From assembly GCA_033439795.1 (NCBI GenBank), contig JAUTDP010000007.1, positions 1,922,001 to 1,986,000 of the forward strand: a stretch of 64,000 nucleotides of DNA. Direction: 5' to 3'. The notes beneath the pieces were generated by a model. It made no database searches, had not been told where the DNA came from, and saw only the letters and a list, made by a program, of their open reading frames with translations. The stretch is from Sordaria brevicollis (Eukaryota > Ascomycota > Sordariomycetes > Sordariales > Sordariaceae). The position numbers and the translations under genes are program-made. The first letter of the stretch is position 1; each line of letters opens with the position of its first letter. Positions 11,201 to 23,054 of the stretch are shown in pieces.

Positions 11201-13515
11201 TAAATATACCCTCTTTACGGGTAAAGTGGAGAAGGAAGCCGAATCTTTAAAATTTATTTTAAAAGAATTTGCCGCCTTATTAAAAAAATATACCGTTAAA
11301 GAATAATTATTAAATAATTAATCCCCCTTCGATTTTATAATTAATTATACCGATATAGAAGATACGAATATTTACGACCTTCCAAATTCTCTTTTTTTTA
11401 ACCCAGTTTAAAAAAGGGAGGTAATAATTATTAAGGAGGTATAAATTAAAGAAATAATTACTAAGGAGGTGGAGATTAGCGTACCGTTTTTAAACCCCTT
11501 TAATAAAATTATAAACCTAAAGGAGGACCGAATAATTATCAATTATTTCGTTAATTACAATTATTTAATATTATTAAATATATTATTATTAACTTCTTTT
11601 TTTATAAGGGTATTCGCTATAAATTATATTAAATACGTTAAAAAGGAATTATTAAAAGGTTTCGAACTTTAAAAGGTAATATTTAATGCTAAACGTTTTT
11701 ATTAATTTATAATTATAATATATAAAAAGAAGGTTATTAAAATAGAATTATAATACTTTATATATAAAGAAAGGGTAATTACTAAAAATACAATCGAGTT
11801 TTTAATCGCTATTAATAAACTTTAGAGCTTTTATTATTATTAATTACCGTTAATATTTTATAATTATAAAGATTTCGATAAATATCCTTTAAACGACCTC
11901 TTTAAGTAAATTGAGCGAATTTACTTCGAGAGTTATAAATAAATAAAAACCTAAGTAAAAGTAGACTGCGACGAGCCTAGAATTAAGGGTAAATAAATCT
12001 TCGATTATATATAAGTATATATTTATAAATATTTTAAAAATAATTATTTTAATAAAGTTAAGGTTTATTTAATTATATATAAAAATTAATAAATAAAAAT
12101 TATAGGGTAAGAAATTTATACTTCTACCCTAATAAGAAGGTCCTTCCGTACTTTTATAATTATAACTTTACATTTTAATTTTAAATTTATTTAATAGGAC
12201 GTAATTAACGCCTTTATAAATATAATAATAGACGAAGAGATTTATATACGTATACTATTAAATTATTATATTTAAAGGAAGGTATTTAAAATCCTTAAAG
12301 TATTATATAATTTTCATTATTCCCTATTACTATAGTAACGAGAATTTATAAGGATATTTAAAGCCCTAAGGTTCTATATAATCTTTAAAGATCCCTATAT
12401 TTTAATCAACGATAGTATTTTAATTTTCTATTATATTAATAATATTATCTTCTATTATTATTTTATTAAGGAGGAAGTTGCCCGGTAATATATAAAGATT
12501 TTATAATCCCGGTATAATTTAATTAGAAGAGAGGAATTATAGTAATTCCTAAGTATTGAGGTAATTTACGATTGTAAAGTCTATAAAATTTGGTTATTTT
12601 AGCGGTTATATTTTTAAAAAATTTATAAATTCGCCGACAATAAGCGTACTATTTAAATCCTAATAAATAATATCGAATTAATACTTTACGATTATAAGGC
12701 TATTAATTAATTTATTTATCGATATTAAATTAAAATCGGGTTTATATTCTACGCCGCTATTATTATTAAATTAAATATTACCTTTATAATTAATCGATTT
12801 ATTAAATATAATTATAATTTAAAATTAGAATATTATAAAACCGTAAATAAAGTATTGTATTACCTTTTTACTACCGTAAATTTAGCCCTATATTATAGAG
12901 GAAATACTAAATTTTAATTTATTTTTAACGCTTCCTTTACCGATAATTCTATCGACTATAAAAATTCCTAAGGATTTATAATAAAATTATATAATAAATT
13001 CATTTATTAAAAAACTTCTAAATAATTAATAATAATTACCTCTATAATTAAAGTAAAATTCGTAACCCTCTCTAATATTATTAAAGAAATATTATATATT
13101 ATAAAGCTATTTAGAAATTTTATATTAAAATTCTTTAACTTTATTCTAAATTTCGAGTATAATAATATTTAAATATTTAGAATCCTAGACGTAGAAGTAT
13201 TAAAATTAGTAACTAAATTCCGCTATATCGATATTTACTAATACTAATTAAGGTAGGAAGTATAGGTAAGGATAATTAAAGTACAATATTTCGAAATTTT
13301 AAAAATACCCGTAAATAATATAATTAAAATATTAACCGTGGAAAAATATTAGGAGTTTAGGAAGTTAATAAGGATAAATTCTATACGAAATAAAGAAGGT
13401 TATTAGCGGGTAAAATACTTAAGGATTAAAGAGATAAATAAAGAGGAGTAATTGGTTTTGTATAAATAGCTTTAGATTTATTTATTTTAGGAAATAAATT
13501 GTATTTGGGGAAGTA
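8273..13515 (+). pseudogene. RIP-destroyed gag-pol of element B
   Basis: Stops are present in all frames. Remnants readable on the + strand include a protease-like region near 9838. The copia segment after integrase lies near 11,100-11,210: GY....IY, then TRDIIFD, the counterpart of the usual RDV.F.E string. Reverse transcriptase sequence lies about 11,970-12,480, with a YINNII version of the YVDD box near 12,437. One 67-codon open frame at 11,469-11,672 is a chance opening in A+T-rich DNA, not a gene. Confidence 0.78.
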
Positions 13516-13703
13516 TATTAAATTAGAGGGTAGATTCGATTAGTAGAAATAGGCTTACGTAAGGCGCCCTAGCTACTAGATTCTGGTTGTAGACCTTCCT
13601 AATAATTTAGGCACCCCCAATTCGGGTTCTATAGAATTCTTCTGAATATATACATTAATTTTAACCCTAAATTACGATATCCACTTTGCTGTGCAATTTG
13701 ACA
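13516..13703 (+). repeat. 3' LTR of element B
   Basis: 188 bp, collinear with the 5' LTR and ending GCAATTTGACA. The duplication AAGGG follows at 13704-13708. The RIP-mutated block ends within this LTR and normal composition resumes at once. Confidence 0.92.
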
Positions 13704-13708
13704 AAGGG

Positions 13709-15800
13709 GGAAAAAAAAATAAAACGAACGTCCCAAGATGACACGCGCACATGGTCTGCGCCCAATGCCCTTTATACCAAACCTACAACCAGATTACCAA
13801 CCGGCAACGTCAACAGGACAGAGTCCCGGCAATAACATCATATCCTCATAAATAATGCGATATATGAAACACCAAAGCTCCCCTGGCCGCACCAGTCGAG
13901 GCCCAAGAGCGGGTAGCAAAGTGGCAAGGACAAGGACAGCCACTTACAATTCATGTTTTCAGTGTGTCATCTACATACAATCAATCTATCAGTCCCGTCC
14001 GTCTGCCTTTTATCCGGAAGCCGGACCGAGCCGAACCAAACTACCTGCCATATAGGGCCCAGGACGCTTCCCGCCGTCCTTTGTCTCCCGCCCGCTATAT
14101 GAAATTGAGCGTGCAGTGTTACGGTACCCGTGCCTGATACCTACCGGTTGCAGACTTGCAGGCTACTAAATACCGCATCCTCTCATTCGATTTGGTTTTA
14201 TCCCTCCCCCACTTTTCCCCTAACAACATCTCCCGCAGCGTTGCATTTTGACCCATAAAACTGGCGGCGGAGCTCTCGGTGGAAGACTCAATTGGATGAA
14301 AAGTCTGGGGATAAAACCAAATCGAATGAGAGGATGCGGTATATGTGGTACTCTACCATACTTCACCGGCCGGCCCTGGCGAGGTACAGTAAGGTGATTT
14401 GGTTGGACAAACTCCTGGAATTTGCTCGTAGCCCCTGCCTTGAAGCTTTAATTAACAAGCTTCCGTCATTCTACCTATCTACCTTTGTGCTGCCCGTACG
14501 GGGTACCAAATGCCGTGTGATAAAGTGACGGGAACAAGGAAAGGAAGGCTACACGAACGGGAGGGCCGAACCGGACCGGACCGAACAGAGAGAACTACCG
14601 AGTATTTGAGCGAGCGAGCGAAAATCCGGAACGGGAGGGCGGTTCATAACCTGGTCTACCTGCCTCGCGCATCTGGTTCCCGTCGTGACATGGATGAAAT
14701 GGTGAAGAGGAAGTGTTCACATGAGAGGTTTCTTGATTCAGAAGAAGACGTTGTTTTGTGGGGGAACGTGGTGCTTGTGATCATCAACAGTTAAGCTATC
14801 GCTATCTCGTAAGCTACCTATAGTTAGGGAGTGTTATAGGAAAACTCCGTGGAAGTCACCGAAAGTAAGTGAAGCAGAACTGTAGTATCGTGAAATCGTC
14901 TACAAGAGTTAGTGCTCGCTACTTGATTGCTCTCTTCGCCTTATCCCATCATTTTGTGCATGCACACCCAAGCACATGCTCAACCTTACCTACTTGTACC
15001 CTGTAGAATATCTTTGTCCGTTTATTACAAAACTTCAAAATTATAGTACTCAATCATTTTTATCAAACCCTACTGCGAAGCTCGCGAACACGCACACACA
15101 CAAAAACGAATTAGCAGCCATTGACACTTGGACAAGCAAAAATCTTGCGATTCATAGGTATCCATGAATTACACACGCAAACGTAGTACAGCAAGTTAAA
15201 TCCCCTTCCTTCCGTCCTATCACACCCCATCCACACTCCTTCTCCTGCAATCCTAACATATCCTATCCTATCCTATCATATCCGATAACATGCGCAACGC
15301 ACGAATTACTCAAACGATGCCTCCTCCTCTTCCGTAGTCTTGATCTTTTTGACCCATTCTTTCACTGGGTTTTTTGGTTGCCCTTCCCTCCTTCCTTCCC
15401 TGGCTTTCCACCTCCGCTTCGAGGACAGAGAGTTGCCCGCCCAGCTCCAGCTTGCTCTTCGCCTCTTGCTTCAACTCATTCCTTGACCTCTTCTTCTTCA
15501 CCCCCAACTCCATCCATCCCTCTGTTTCTTTCTGTTCAAAAAATTTAGATAGCTAAGGGGGTATCGTATCCGCGCATGTTTTGCCGTTTCGAAGAAAGGG
15601 CGCAAAATATTTGTTTGTTGCCTTGTGTCTTTAACAAAAAAAAAAAAAGGAAATAAATAAATAGGGCAGGCTTTTGTGAAGATAAATGTGTTGCTTATAG
15701 AAGAGCCAATAGCCTACCACACTGCCCGCCAAACGCCTTTGCCTTCTCTTGTTCATTCTGCCTTTCGGATTATAACTTGCACATTAGAGCCATCAATCAA
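13709..15800. other. Intergenic: retrotransposon to MAPKKK gene 3' end
   Basis: No supportable gene. Short frames at 13,855, 14,292, 14,510 and 15,374 are low-complexity or start inside a repeat. The stretch contains a perfect 35-bp inverted repeat (see 14170-14342), a run of TCCTATCCTATCCTATCATA-type repeats near 15,258, and the T-rich 3' side of the MAPKKK gene. A run of twelve A residues near 15,638 reads as T on the gene strand. Confidence 0.6.
14170..14342. repeat. 35-bp perfect inverted repeat with 103-bp loop
   Basis: Positions 14170-14204, beginning ATACCGCATCCTCTC, are the exact reverse complement of 14308-14342, ending GAGAGGATGCGGTAT. Weaker pairing continues inward (ACTTTTCCCC against GGATGAAAAGT). 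The arms are not A+T-biased, so they have escaped RIP. The unit may be a fold-back element, a transcribed hairpin downstream of the MAPKKK gene, or the result of a local inverted duplication. Confidence 0.85.
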
Positions 15801-18800
15801 TCAGTACATCCCGTCGCCAGGGAAGCTGCTCCGTGAGGAATTTGCCGGGTTGATAGCACTCTGGCTGGTCGTTGAAGAACCTGCGTCGCTACTAGGGGTG
15901 GCAGGTTCGACAACTCTGTTCCTGATGGTCATGATCCACTCGTGCTGCAACAGGTCCATAGCCGTCGCGCGCTTGGTGGAATCCCGGATGAAGCAGCGTC
16001 TCAGGAAATCGATACCCTGAGGGCTGAGCTGGTCTTGACTGGGCAGCTGAGGTGGGTTGCCTTGGGCAATGTTGTACATGATGGCCCACTCGTTGTCCAG
16101 GTTTGCCCATGGCCTGCGGCCAGTCGCCATCTCGAGAATGACACAGCCGAGAGACCAAATATCAACCGCACCGAAGTGGCCGGGATTCTCACCCTTGATC
16201 ACTTCGGGCGACATGTACATGGGCGTGCCTGTCATGGACTTGTTGGGCTTGGTGCTCGTGAGGTCCTGCACTAACGTCCGTCCCTGGCGGGCGATGAGTT
16301 TGGCCGCACCGAAATCGACATACTTGATTATGCCGTTATGGTCGAGGAGGATATCTGTTGACACGAATTAGTATAAGAACACCCATGTAAAAGAAAGCGG
16401 ATACCCCAAACTTACTCTCTGGTTTGATATCGCGATGGGCAATCTTCAGCTCATGAAGGTACGCAAGACCCTCGAGAAGCTGCAACGCGTAAACCATGAT
16501 AACCTGTTCGTCCTCGATTCTTCCATGCTCCAACAAGTTGGCAAGAGAGCCTCCAGAGCAGAACTCCATAAACATGTACACGCGGTCTCGGTGGACCTCG
16601 ATACCGTAGTACGAGACGACGTTGGGGTGATCGACCGTCTCCAGAACCCGCATTTCATCCCTGATCTGACCAGCAATACTGGGGATCAGTTTAGGATCTT
16701 GCAGGCGAATCTCCTTGACGGCCATCAGCTGGCCGGTATCAAGGTTGACAGCCGCGTACACATTGCCGAAAGTTCCACCACCCACAAAGTGACCTTGCTG
16801 CCATCTCATAGTGAAGTTGGTCGCTGTGGATGAGAGCCATGCAAGTGAACGATCCACCTCGTTAGAAGCCTCCAAGACTCTGCCCATGGCAGATTGTTGC
16901 AGCAGAATCTCCTTTCTGTAGTTGTCGACTCTTGCCAACTCTTCAAGGCGATGTTCCTGGTAGTACTTGGCTGCTTCATTATCATCCAACATCTGACCCT
17001 TGTTGAGGCGCTTGATCTGGTTGACGAGGCCCTCCAAGCGCTGCTTCTCTGCCTGGGCGGCCACACTGGATCTGGCACCCATGATGTCGAAGTGGGAAAT
17101 CAAGAGCGCCATGCACCCGGCAACCTTGGCCCGCAACCTTGCATACTCATCATCACCTAGGGCCAGAATATGCCTTCCGCGAGTCATTCCCATGGCAAAC
17201 TCAAGAGCCTGCACTGCCCAGCGGAAGGTTTTGCGATCTGAGGATATGCAGTCGTCGCAGATGAAGCTCACCCAGTCTAAGGCAAGCTTGGTGAGTTTCA
17301 GATTGTTCATGGTGCGGCGATTGTTGTCCATGTACAGCAAAGATCGTTGACCAAATTCGGTTGCAAAGATGAAGCATGTCTGGATGAGTTCTTGACAGTT
17401 GAGACCCCGTGTTTGTCGTCGGATGGCTTCCACACTGTCCATGAAAGCGTTCGAGAGCTTGAAGGCAACCTTCCGAATCTCCATCAACCTGATGTTGACC
17501 TTTTGCAGGTTCGACCTTTGTTCTACCACTGGATCAATCTGCATATCGACCGTCTCGATGAAGGCCTTGCGCGCATTCAACAATCTGGGTTGGCACCCGC
17601 CGGCAATAAGCCGCATATGTCCCAGCTTGATGTCAAGAGGCTCATCGCGGACCCTGAGGTCGAGAGAGTCACCGTACCACTGTGGTGGGTTTTCGGCTTT
17701 GATGATGAGGAGGTAAGGATCGGACGGGTCCTCAATGGCAGTCTCATATGAGAAAGTGCCCATCAGCACTTGGATTTCGTCAGGGCGGTTAGCAAGTGTC
17801 GGAGAGGCAATGATGAGTATATCTTTGTGTTCAGGGCTACCACTGTAAACCTGGAAATGGCCTGTTTCCATCAGGCGGTCGTACAATTCCCGGAGCCGTT
17901 GAGGGTCAAAGGCGATGGTGTAATCGCAAGCGTTTTCGTAGTTGTCGCTTAACATCCTGGAGAAACGCTGCAGCATACGTTGCCGAACTCGAACGGAATC
18001 AAGAATCTGTTTGTACCGCTTAGTCATCTCGGCCACGCTTTCTTTTGGCCTTCGTTGGAGCTCCTTTTCGAAGGTTTGACTTAGTCGGTTCCAAGCCTTA
18101 TAAGTTAGTGAACTGAACTGTTCCGCAACTTCTACGTCTCCGTGTGTCAAGTAACGCCCGATCTCGTTTCCGAAGCCCCACTCTTGGAAAAGGAGTTCGG
18201 CCTCCTTGAAGGTGTTCTTGTTGCCGCTTAGCTTCCAATTCAACAGCTTGAAGTAGTACTTAAGGGCATCCAAAATAACACGGTCGAAGTCCTCATCGAT
18301 ACATGGTGGCAGGTCCCAACCGGGCTCTGGTCGAGCGATTTCCATATACTCGCACTTGATCTTGATGGCGAGCTTCAAAAGAACCTGGAACTGCGAGATC
18401 ATTTGGTCTTGCATCATGGGGTTTTGTTGTGCGGAGTCCTTCATCTTTTTGGCATAAGCCAGCCGCATCTTGATGATCTCCTCAATGAGGCGGGAAGGGA
18501 AACTGATGAGGGTGAGTAGCTCCTCAATGTAAGGAGGGAGATGACGCTTTTGGAATGCTTCGGCATTCTGGATCAATGTGTCCTTGGCCTTGGTGATGAC
18601 GCGAGAGATGCCGTCCAGCCTGCTCTTCTTCTTCAAGCTTTTTGGTTCCGAGCCGTTGTCTTCGTGCAGTGACTTGAGGCCCTCCTCCTTCATGAGACGA
18701 TCCAGGAAGGATGATTCGTCGCTGAGACCGTTCCCACTGGGCGATTTTTCTTTGGTGCGGGAGAAGTCGAGAGCATCGTTGCCGACCCACTTTTTCAAGA

Positions 18801-19959
18801 TCGACAGTTCCGTGTTGATCATCTCGTTGACGTTGTACCATGATATCACTGCGTCGCAGGTCTCCTGGTAGGCCGAGTAGACGCCGGGCTTGAGGGCCGT
18901 CATGAGTTCCCTACTGGATGGATAAAGGCTCTCGAGTTTTTCGATCTTGTTGACCACGTCACGAACCTGCTCGAATGGCGGCTTTCCTGCCTCGCTCTCT
19001 CCAGCAATCGCAAAGTTGATAATGTCGTTGATGGATCGGTCCAGCGCAGCGCGGGCGTCTTCGACAACCCTTTTCTGAACCGGAAGATGTCTACCGCATA
19101 ACCTTGCTCGAATCCCCAGCCATAGCTCCACATTGTGGGCCGATTTGGCAAAGTCCTCATCATTTGAGCCGATGAGACGCTTCTTCTCCTGCCTTACAAC
19201 ATCACCAGTGAGCACAGCCTCCAGCATGCCGTGCCATTCCAGCCTCTCGCGGCTCTCTGGGTCCTTCAGGTCTTCCTCGGTGATTTGGATATCTTCGTTG
19301 TTGACGAACATGATATGGGCATCATCGTAGCTGTCGAACGGGCCTTCGGAAGATGGAGTCTCGCCTTCGGAATCGGAATCGTACTGCTCGCCGGAGCCGT
19401 ACGCGTCGAAATAGTCGCTGTTGTAGTCCTGCTGACGTAATCTGCGCACATACTCTCTCTCCTGGGCCTTGAAGGTTGAAGTGCCGGCCAAGGGTCGTGG
19501 TCTGGAGCCATCGCGGGCGTGGGGACCGTTGGACATGTAGGACGACGCCGGGCCTTGTGGGGGCCTGCGCTGATTATAGGGCTGATATGTGTTGGAAGGC
19601 GTCCTGGCAGGGGCAGTGGGGCGCTGTGGTCGGGCCGGAGTGCCATTGGCATAGGTCTCGGAGCTAGCACCGCGGCGACTGCTCGATCCATTGGTCAGGG
19701 AGCTGGTCAGGGACCCGGGCGCCAGAGAATGCACCGAGCCAGAATGGCTGTCGACATATCGGCTCAAGGAACCCAGCTCGTCAATCTGCTCTCGGATGTG
19801 GTGATCCTCGTGAGGATCCGCCGAGGAATTGGAGTTGTCCGAATCATTGGCATGGGGGATCACCGGTCGCGACACGGTCTTGTGCTTGTCGGGCCGGGCA
19901 ATGGGCTCGTCGTCTGCCTGCGAAAAGCGCACAGCACGGGGAGAAAGTTCGCTGGCCAT
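15801..19959 (-). CDS. os-4: MAP kinase kinase kinase of the osmotic-stress pathway (Ssk2/SskB/OS-4 type)
   Basis: Coding join on the minus strand: 19959-16416 and 16354-15801, about 1,365 aa. The 61-bp intron (GTAAG to CAACAG) falls inside the catalytic loop and restores HRDIKPEN followed by ILLDHNG. Residues 1-240 are Ser/Pro-rich and disordered. About 250-1050 is the long region typical of Ssk2/Ssk22. The kinase domain runs from about 1052 to 1325, with glycine loop GGGTFGNVY, Lys in MAVKEIRL, DFGAAKL and MSPEVI. A 40-residue Ser-rich tail follows. In filamentous fungi this kinase takes the signal from the histidine kinase/response regulator relay and phosphorylates the OS-5/Pbs2-type MAPKK, which activates the Hog1-type MAPK. 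Length and order match N. crassa OS-4. The start chosen is the first Met of the long frame. The leader upstream is long and C/T-rich. Confidence 0.95.
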
Positions 19960-22900
19960 TGTGGATCGAGAGGGACGGAATGAAGAGGTTGGATCGTCAA
20001 TCGTCAGCGGGATGGTCGTCGACTCTGTTCACCGCCCGATGCGATTCGAGGCCGTCAGTCCGAAGAGGTCGGTGACGGTCGCGGTCGCGGTCGATGGCGG
20101 TGTCGATGCCCGTCAATGTCTGGTGCCTGCGTCGTATGCGTCTGCGTATGTGTGTAGTGTGTATCAACGTCGCGTGTGCTTGGCGTATGTGTTCTTTCTT
20201 TGGTTGTGGATGATGGTCGTCGGGATGGTCTGGTCGAGATCCGGTCAAGGTCTTTGGTCGTTGTCTGTCTTTCCTCTGTCGGACGGCTCGGTGCTCGTCG
20301 TTGTCGTCGCCGTTCTCGGTGTGAAAAGTCAAGGAATGTCGTCGTCTGTCTTGTCGCCGTCGAAGAGGCTGCTGCAGCACAATCACCCACTGCTTGGGGA
20401 AACAAAGCTGACACCAGGGCCCTGCTTGTCCATATGGGGTGTGCAAGCCAGAAAATGAGGGGAGGGCCGTGAGAGATCGATCAATTGATCGGGATATGTC
20501 AGCGGCGGCGTAAATAATGAGAAACGGCTGTATCCAGTGTTTCGGGTTCGAAGATTGTCGCGGCCTGGGGCCCTAGTGGCGACGGAAAAGGGGGAGTCCT
20601 TGCGTCGGGATGAATGCAGCGATGCAGCGATTGTCCACGGCGGTCCCGGGCCGTCCTTTTGTGGGCGCTTTTTGGGCGCTCTGGCTGTTGAGTTTACTTG
20701 TTAGAGGAACTGGAAGGTACCACCACTCCGGCCTAGTCCACTTCGGTCCGTGCCAGGGGCAGTGCGGTAGCGTAGTGCAATCGTGCCAGTGGTGGTAACG
20801 AGCACTTTTATCAGGCGGTCTGTATTGTGAGGTAGCACAGGTCCCACCATAGAAACGGTCTCGACGATGGGGCGGTCGGACAGCAGTCAGTCGTGTTTCC
20901 CTACCAACAAGGTCAAAAAGTGAGGAGAAGAAGAGAAAGTTGGTGATAGGAACTCTTGTCAGGAAGGTCGGGTGGAGAGAGGTTAGGTTGGATTCCATAA
21001 ACGTTGAAAACTCCTACTTTGCACCAGTCGCAGGTACCAATAGGGGGCACCCTACCCGGATGGGCCTTCTTCTCCTCAAGCTGCACCTTAATAATCCGGG
21101 GTGGGTTTTGATAACAGAAATGCAAAAGGTGTAGCCCGATGGCACCGATGCAAGCACAATGCAGACCACCTCGGGTTAGGTACGAAGCAGCTCCGTCTGC
21201 ACTCACGGCACTAACGAGCCCACAGGAACAGCATCCCAACGGTGGCCAACCAGATTCTCCCATTTCCCATTCAAATGGAGAGTAACTGTGGACAGGATGG
21301 AGACAGGCGGAGTCTTTGTGTTAGTGCTTCTGGTCTTGGCCCGCTTCTTGGCTCAACTCTCTTACAGCCTTGACTTTCTCTTCGCGAACACCTACCGGTA
21401 GGCTCTAACAAGCGGTATTGAGACAAGTCAGGAACAGCCTCACAAACATGAGGAGACTTCGCTACCACTAACACCCACCCAGAGGTCATATCAAGTGCGG
21501 CCAGAACATGGAAGCGAATGTGATGCAGACCTCGGGAGCAACACACTTACCTGCAGCATCGTGACTATCACCCGCTGCCTCGCTTTCTGGGCAACAGCGG
21601 GAAAGACATTGGCGAGACTGTGTTGACTGGGATTGCTGCAATAGTGATGACTAGTGATGGATGATCTTTGCCGGTCCCTCATCCGATCAATAGCAAATGG
21701 CATTCTAGATTCCTCTGATTTCCCTTGCTTTTTGCTCAGCATTGCCTTGTCTTGCTCCTGACATCCTGATCCCTTGATGCTTCTGATGCTGCTCCATCCC
21801 ATGGTTTGGTTTTTAGTGTGTATGTGTAGCATTGCTAGTCACTGCTCTAGTGAGCGGCAATTTCCAAACGGCTTTGGTCCGGTTTGGTAGCCAGTCACTT
21901 GCGAGTCTCCGGTCGCGCAAAAAGCAAGACACACGTGCGACAAGGCTGTCCGGGGCGTCGGGCTGGTGTGCGGGCCAGTGGCAGTAGTTGATGTTCGACT
22001 GTGGACGCTGGGAGTGCCAGTGCTTGTCTGGGGCTGTTCACACGGGATTCGCACGGGACGGCACAAGGCTTTGATCAACCTCCACTTTCAGAGCCGGAGG
22101 GGCCATTGATGGATCTCTCCAAAAGGGCCCAAGATCTCAATTGTGTAGGGGGATCGGACATTGAACGCGGCCGACATGATCGATCGGGAATTGCCACCGC
22201 GCCCACCACCGCACTTGACGACAACATCGTGATGGAACATGCGAACAGCAGGGGAATTCCGAGCTCGAACCACACAATATTGCCATCGTATCTGCCTGGA
22301 GAACTTCGGAGGATGGGAATTGTTGATGATTGTCGTACCAGATATAAGCTTTTTGAAACAATAGATATGCAGAATTTCGGGTGAAAGGTTCATTTGACCG
22401 GCAATCTCCCCGCCAAATGACCAACCTACCATTGGTTCCGGGCTTTGCTATCGGTGCTGTGGAAGAGTTGTTGATTTTTTGGGTGAGGTGAGGTCCGGTT
22501 GAGCAATGAACCGGTGGGTGAAAGCTCTCGTCCTCCCCGCTGTGACACCCGCAACATGGGAAAGTGTTTGGACCTTTGCTGTGGCGTTGACAAAGGTCTG
22601 GCAGTCGGGACAACCTGGAAATCAGGAAATCAAGCTTCTGCTCAGCCACACGAAATTGCGGAGCCCCTCTTGCTCCAACAGAACATGACCAGTCAAAGCA
22701 ATCATGCCAAGACGGAGACGGAGATTTACTGCAAAGATGTGGCGCGAGCTTGGGCCACATCCGCGGTAGCAGCGCAGTAGCTATGACGCTTTGGCAGTTA
22801 AGCGCGACGCGTAAGTTTAATTGGAAAATTCACCTATGCGCGTACCAAGCGCGATGGAACGAAAGAGCCGACCACAATCAATCCGACCATCAAGGTGGGA

Positions 22901-23054
22901 CAAAGAGCAACACAGAAACCGACAGCTTTATTCGATTTCCATATCCCACAGAAATTGGGCCTAATTTGCGTCGCCATGACTACTAACAATACGTTTTAAC
23001 AACAAATTCAACGACTACCTGAACATTAATGGCGAACATATTTAGCATATCGAT
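19960..23054. other. Intergenic: divergent upstream regions of the MAPKKK and sld3 genes
   Basis: About 3.1 kb between two divergently transcribed genes. The first 600 bp is rich in GTCG/CGAC trinucleotides and probably holds the MAPKKK leader; frames there are open on both strands because of composition and look like no protein. Frames of 100-207 codons at 20,573, 21,491, 22,088 and 22,137 lack domain motifs or Neurospora-type codon bias. An ACGCGT box near sld3 is listed separately. Confidence 0.5.
22807..22812. promoter_or_regulatory. MCB-type box (ACGCGT) upstream of sld3
   Basis: A palindromic ACGCGT lies 243 bp before the sld3 start codon. In fungi this is the core site of the MBF (Swi6/Mbp1/Res) G1/S transcription factor. 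A matching site lies upstream of dpb4, the other replication gene here. One hexamer alone is weak evidence. Confidence 0.4.

Larger units (their letters stand above)
8085..13703 (+). mobile_element. Ty1/copia LTR retrotransposon B, RIP-mutated
   Basis: A second copia-type element of 5,619 bp in the same orientation as A, but a different family: its LTR sequence differs apart from a shared CAATTTGACA-like end. The duplication AAGGG borders it (8080-8084 and 13704-13708). Both LTRs are 188 bp, running from TGTTAAATTAG (3' copy TATTAAATTAG) to TTTGACA (5' copy TTTGATA). A GGGGAAG tract next to the 3' LTR fits a polypurine tract. The interior shows the same RIP signature as element A. Confidence 0.93.

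Noticed and set aside
11469..11672. 67-codon hydrophobic open frame
   Set aside because: It lies in RIP-mutated retrotransposon DNA where stops are randomly spaced; the translation is Asn/Ile/Lys-rich with no family features.
14510..14794. 94-codon frame
   Set aside because: Begins inside the preceding short frame, biased composition and no recognisable sequence.
22137..22760. 207-codon minus-strand frame
   Set aside because: Long, but overlaps open frames on both strands, mixed codon usage, many Cys/Trp/His and no domain.
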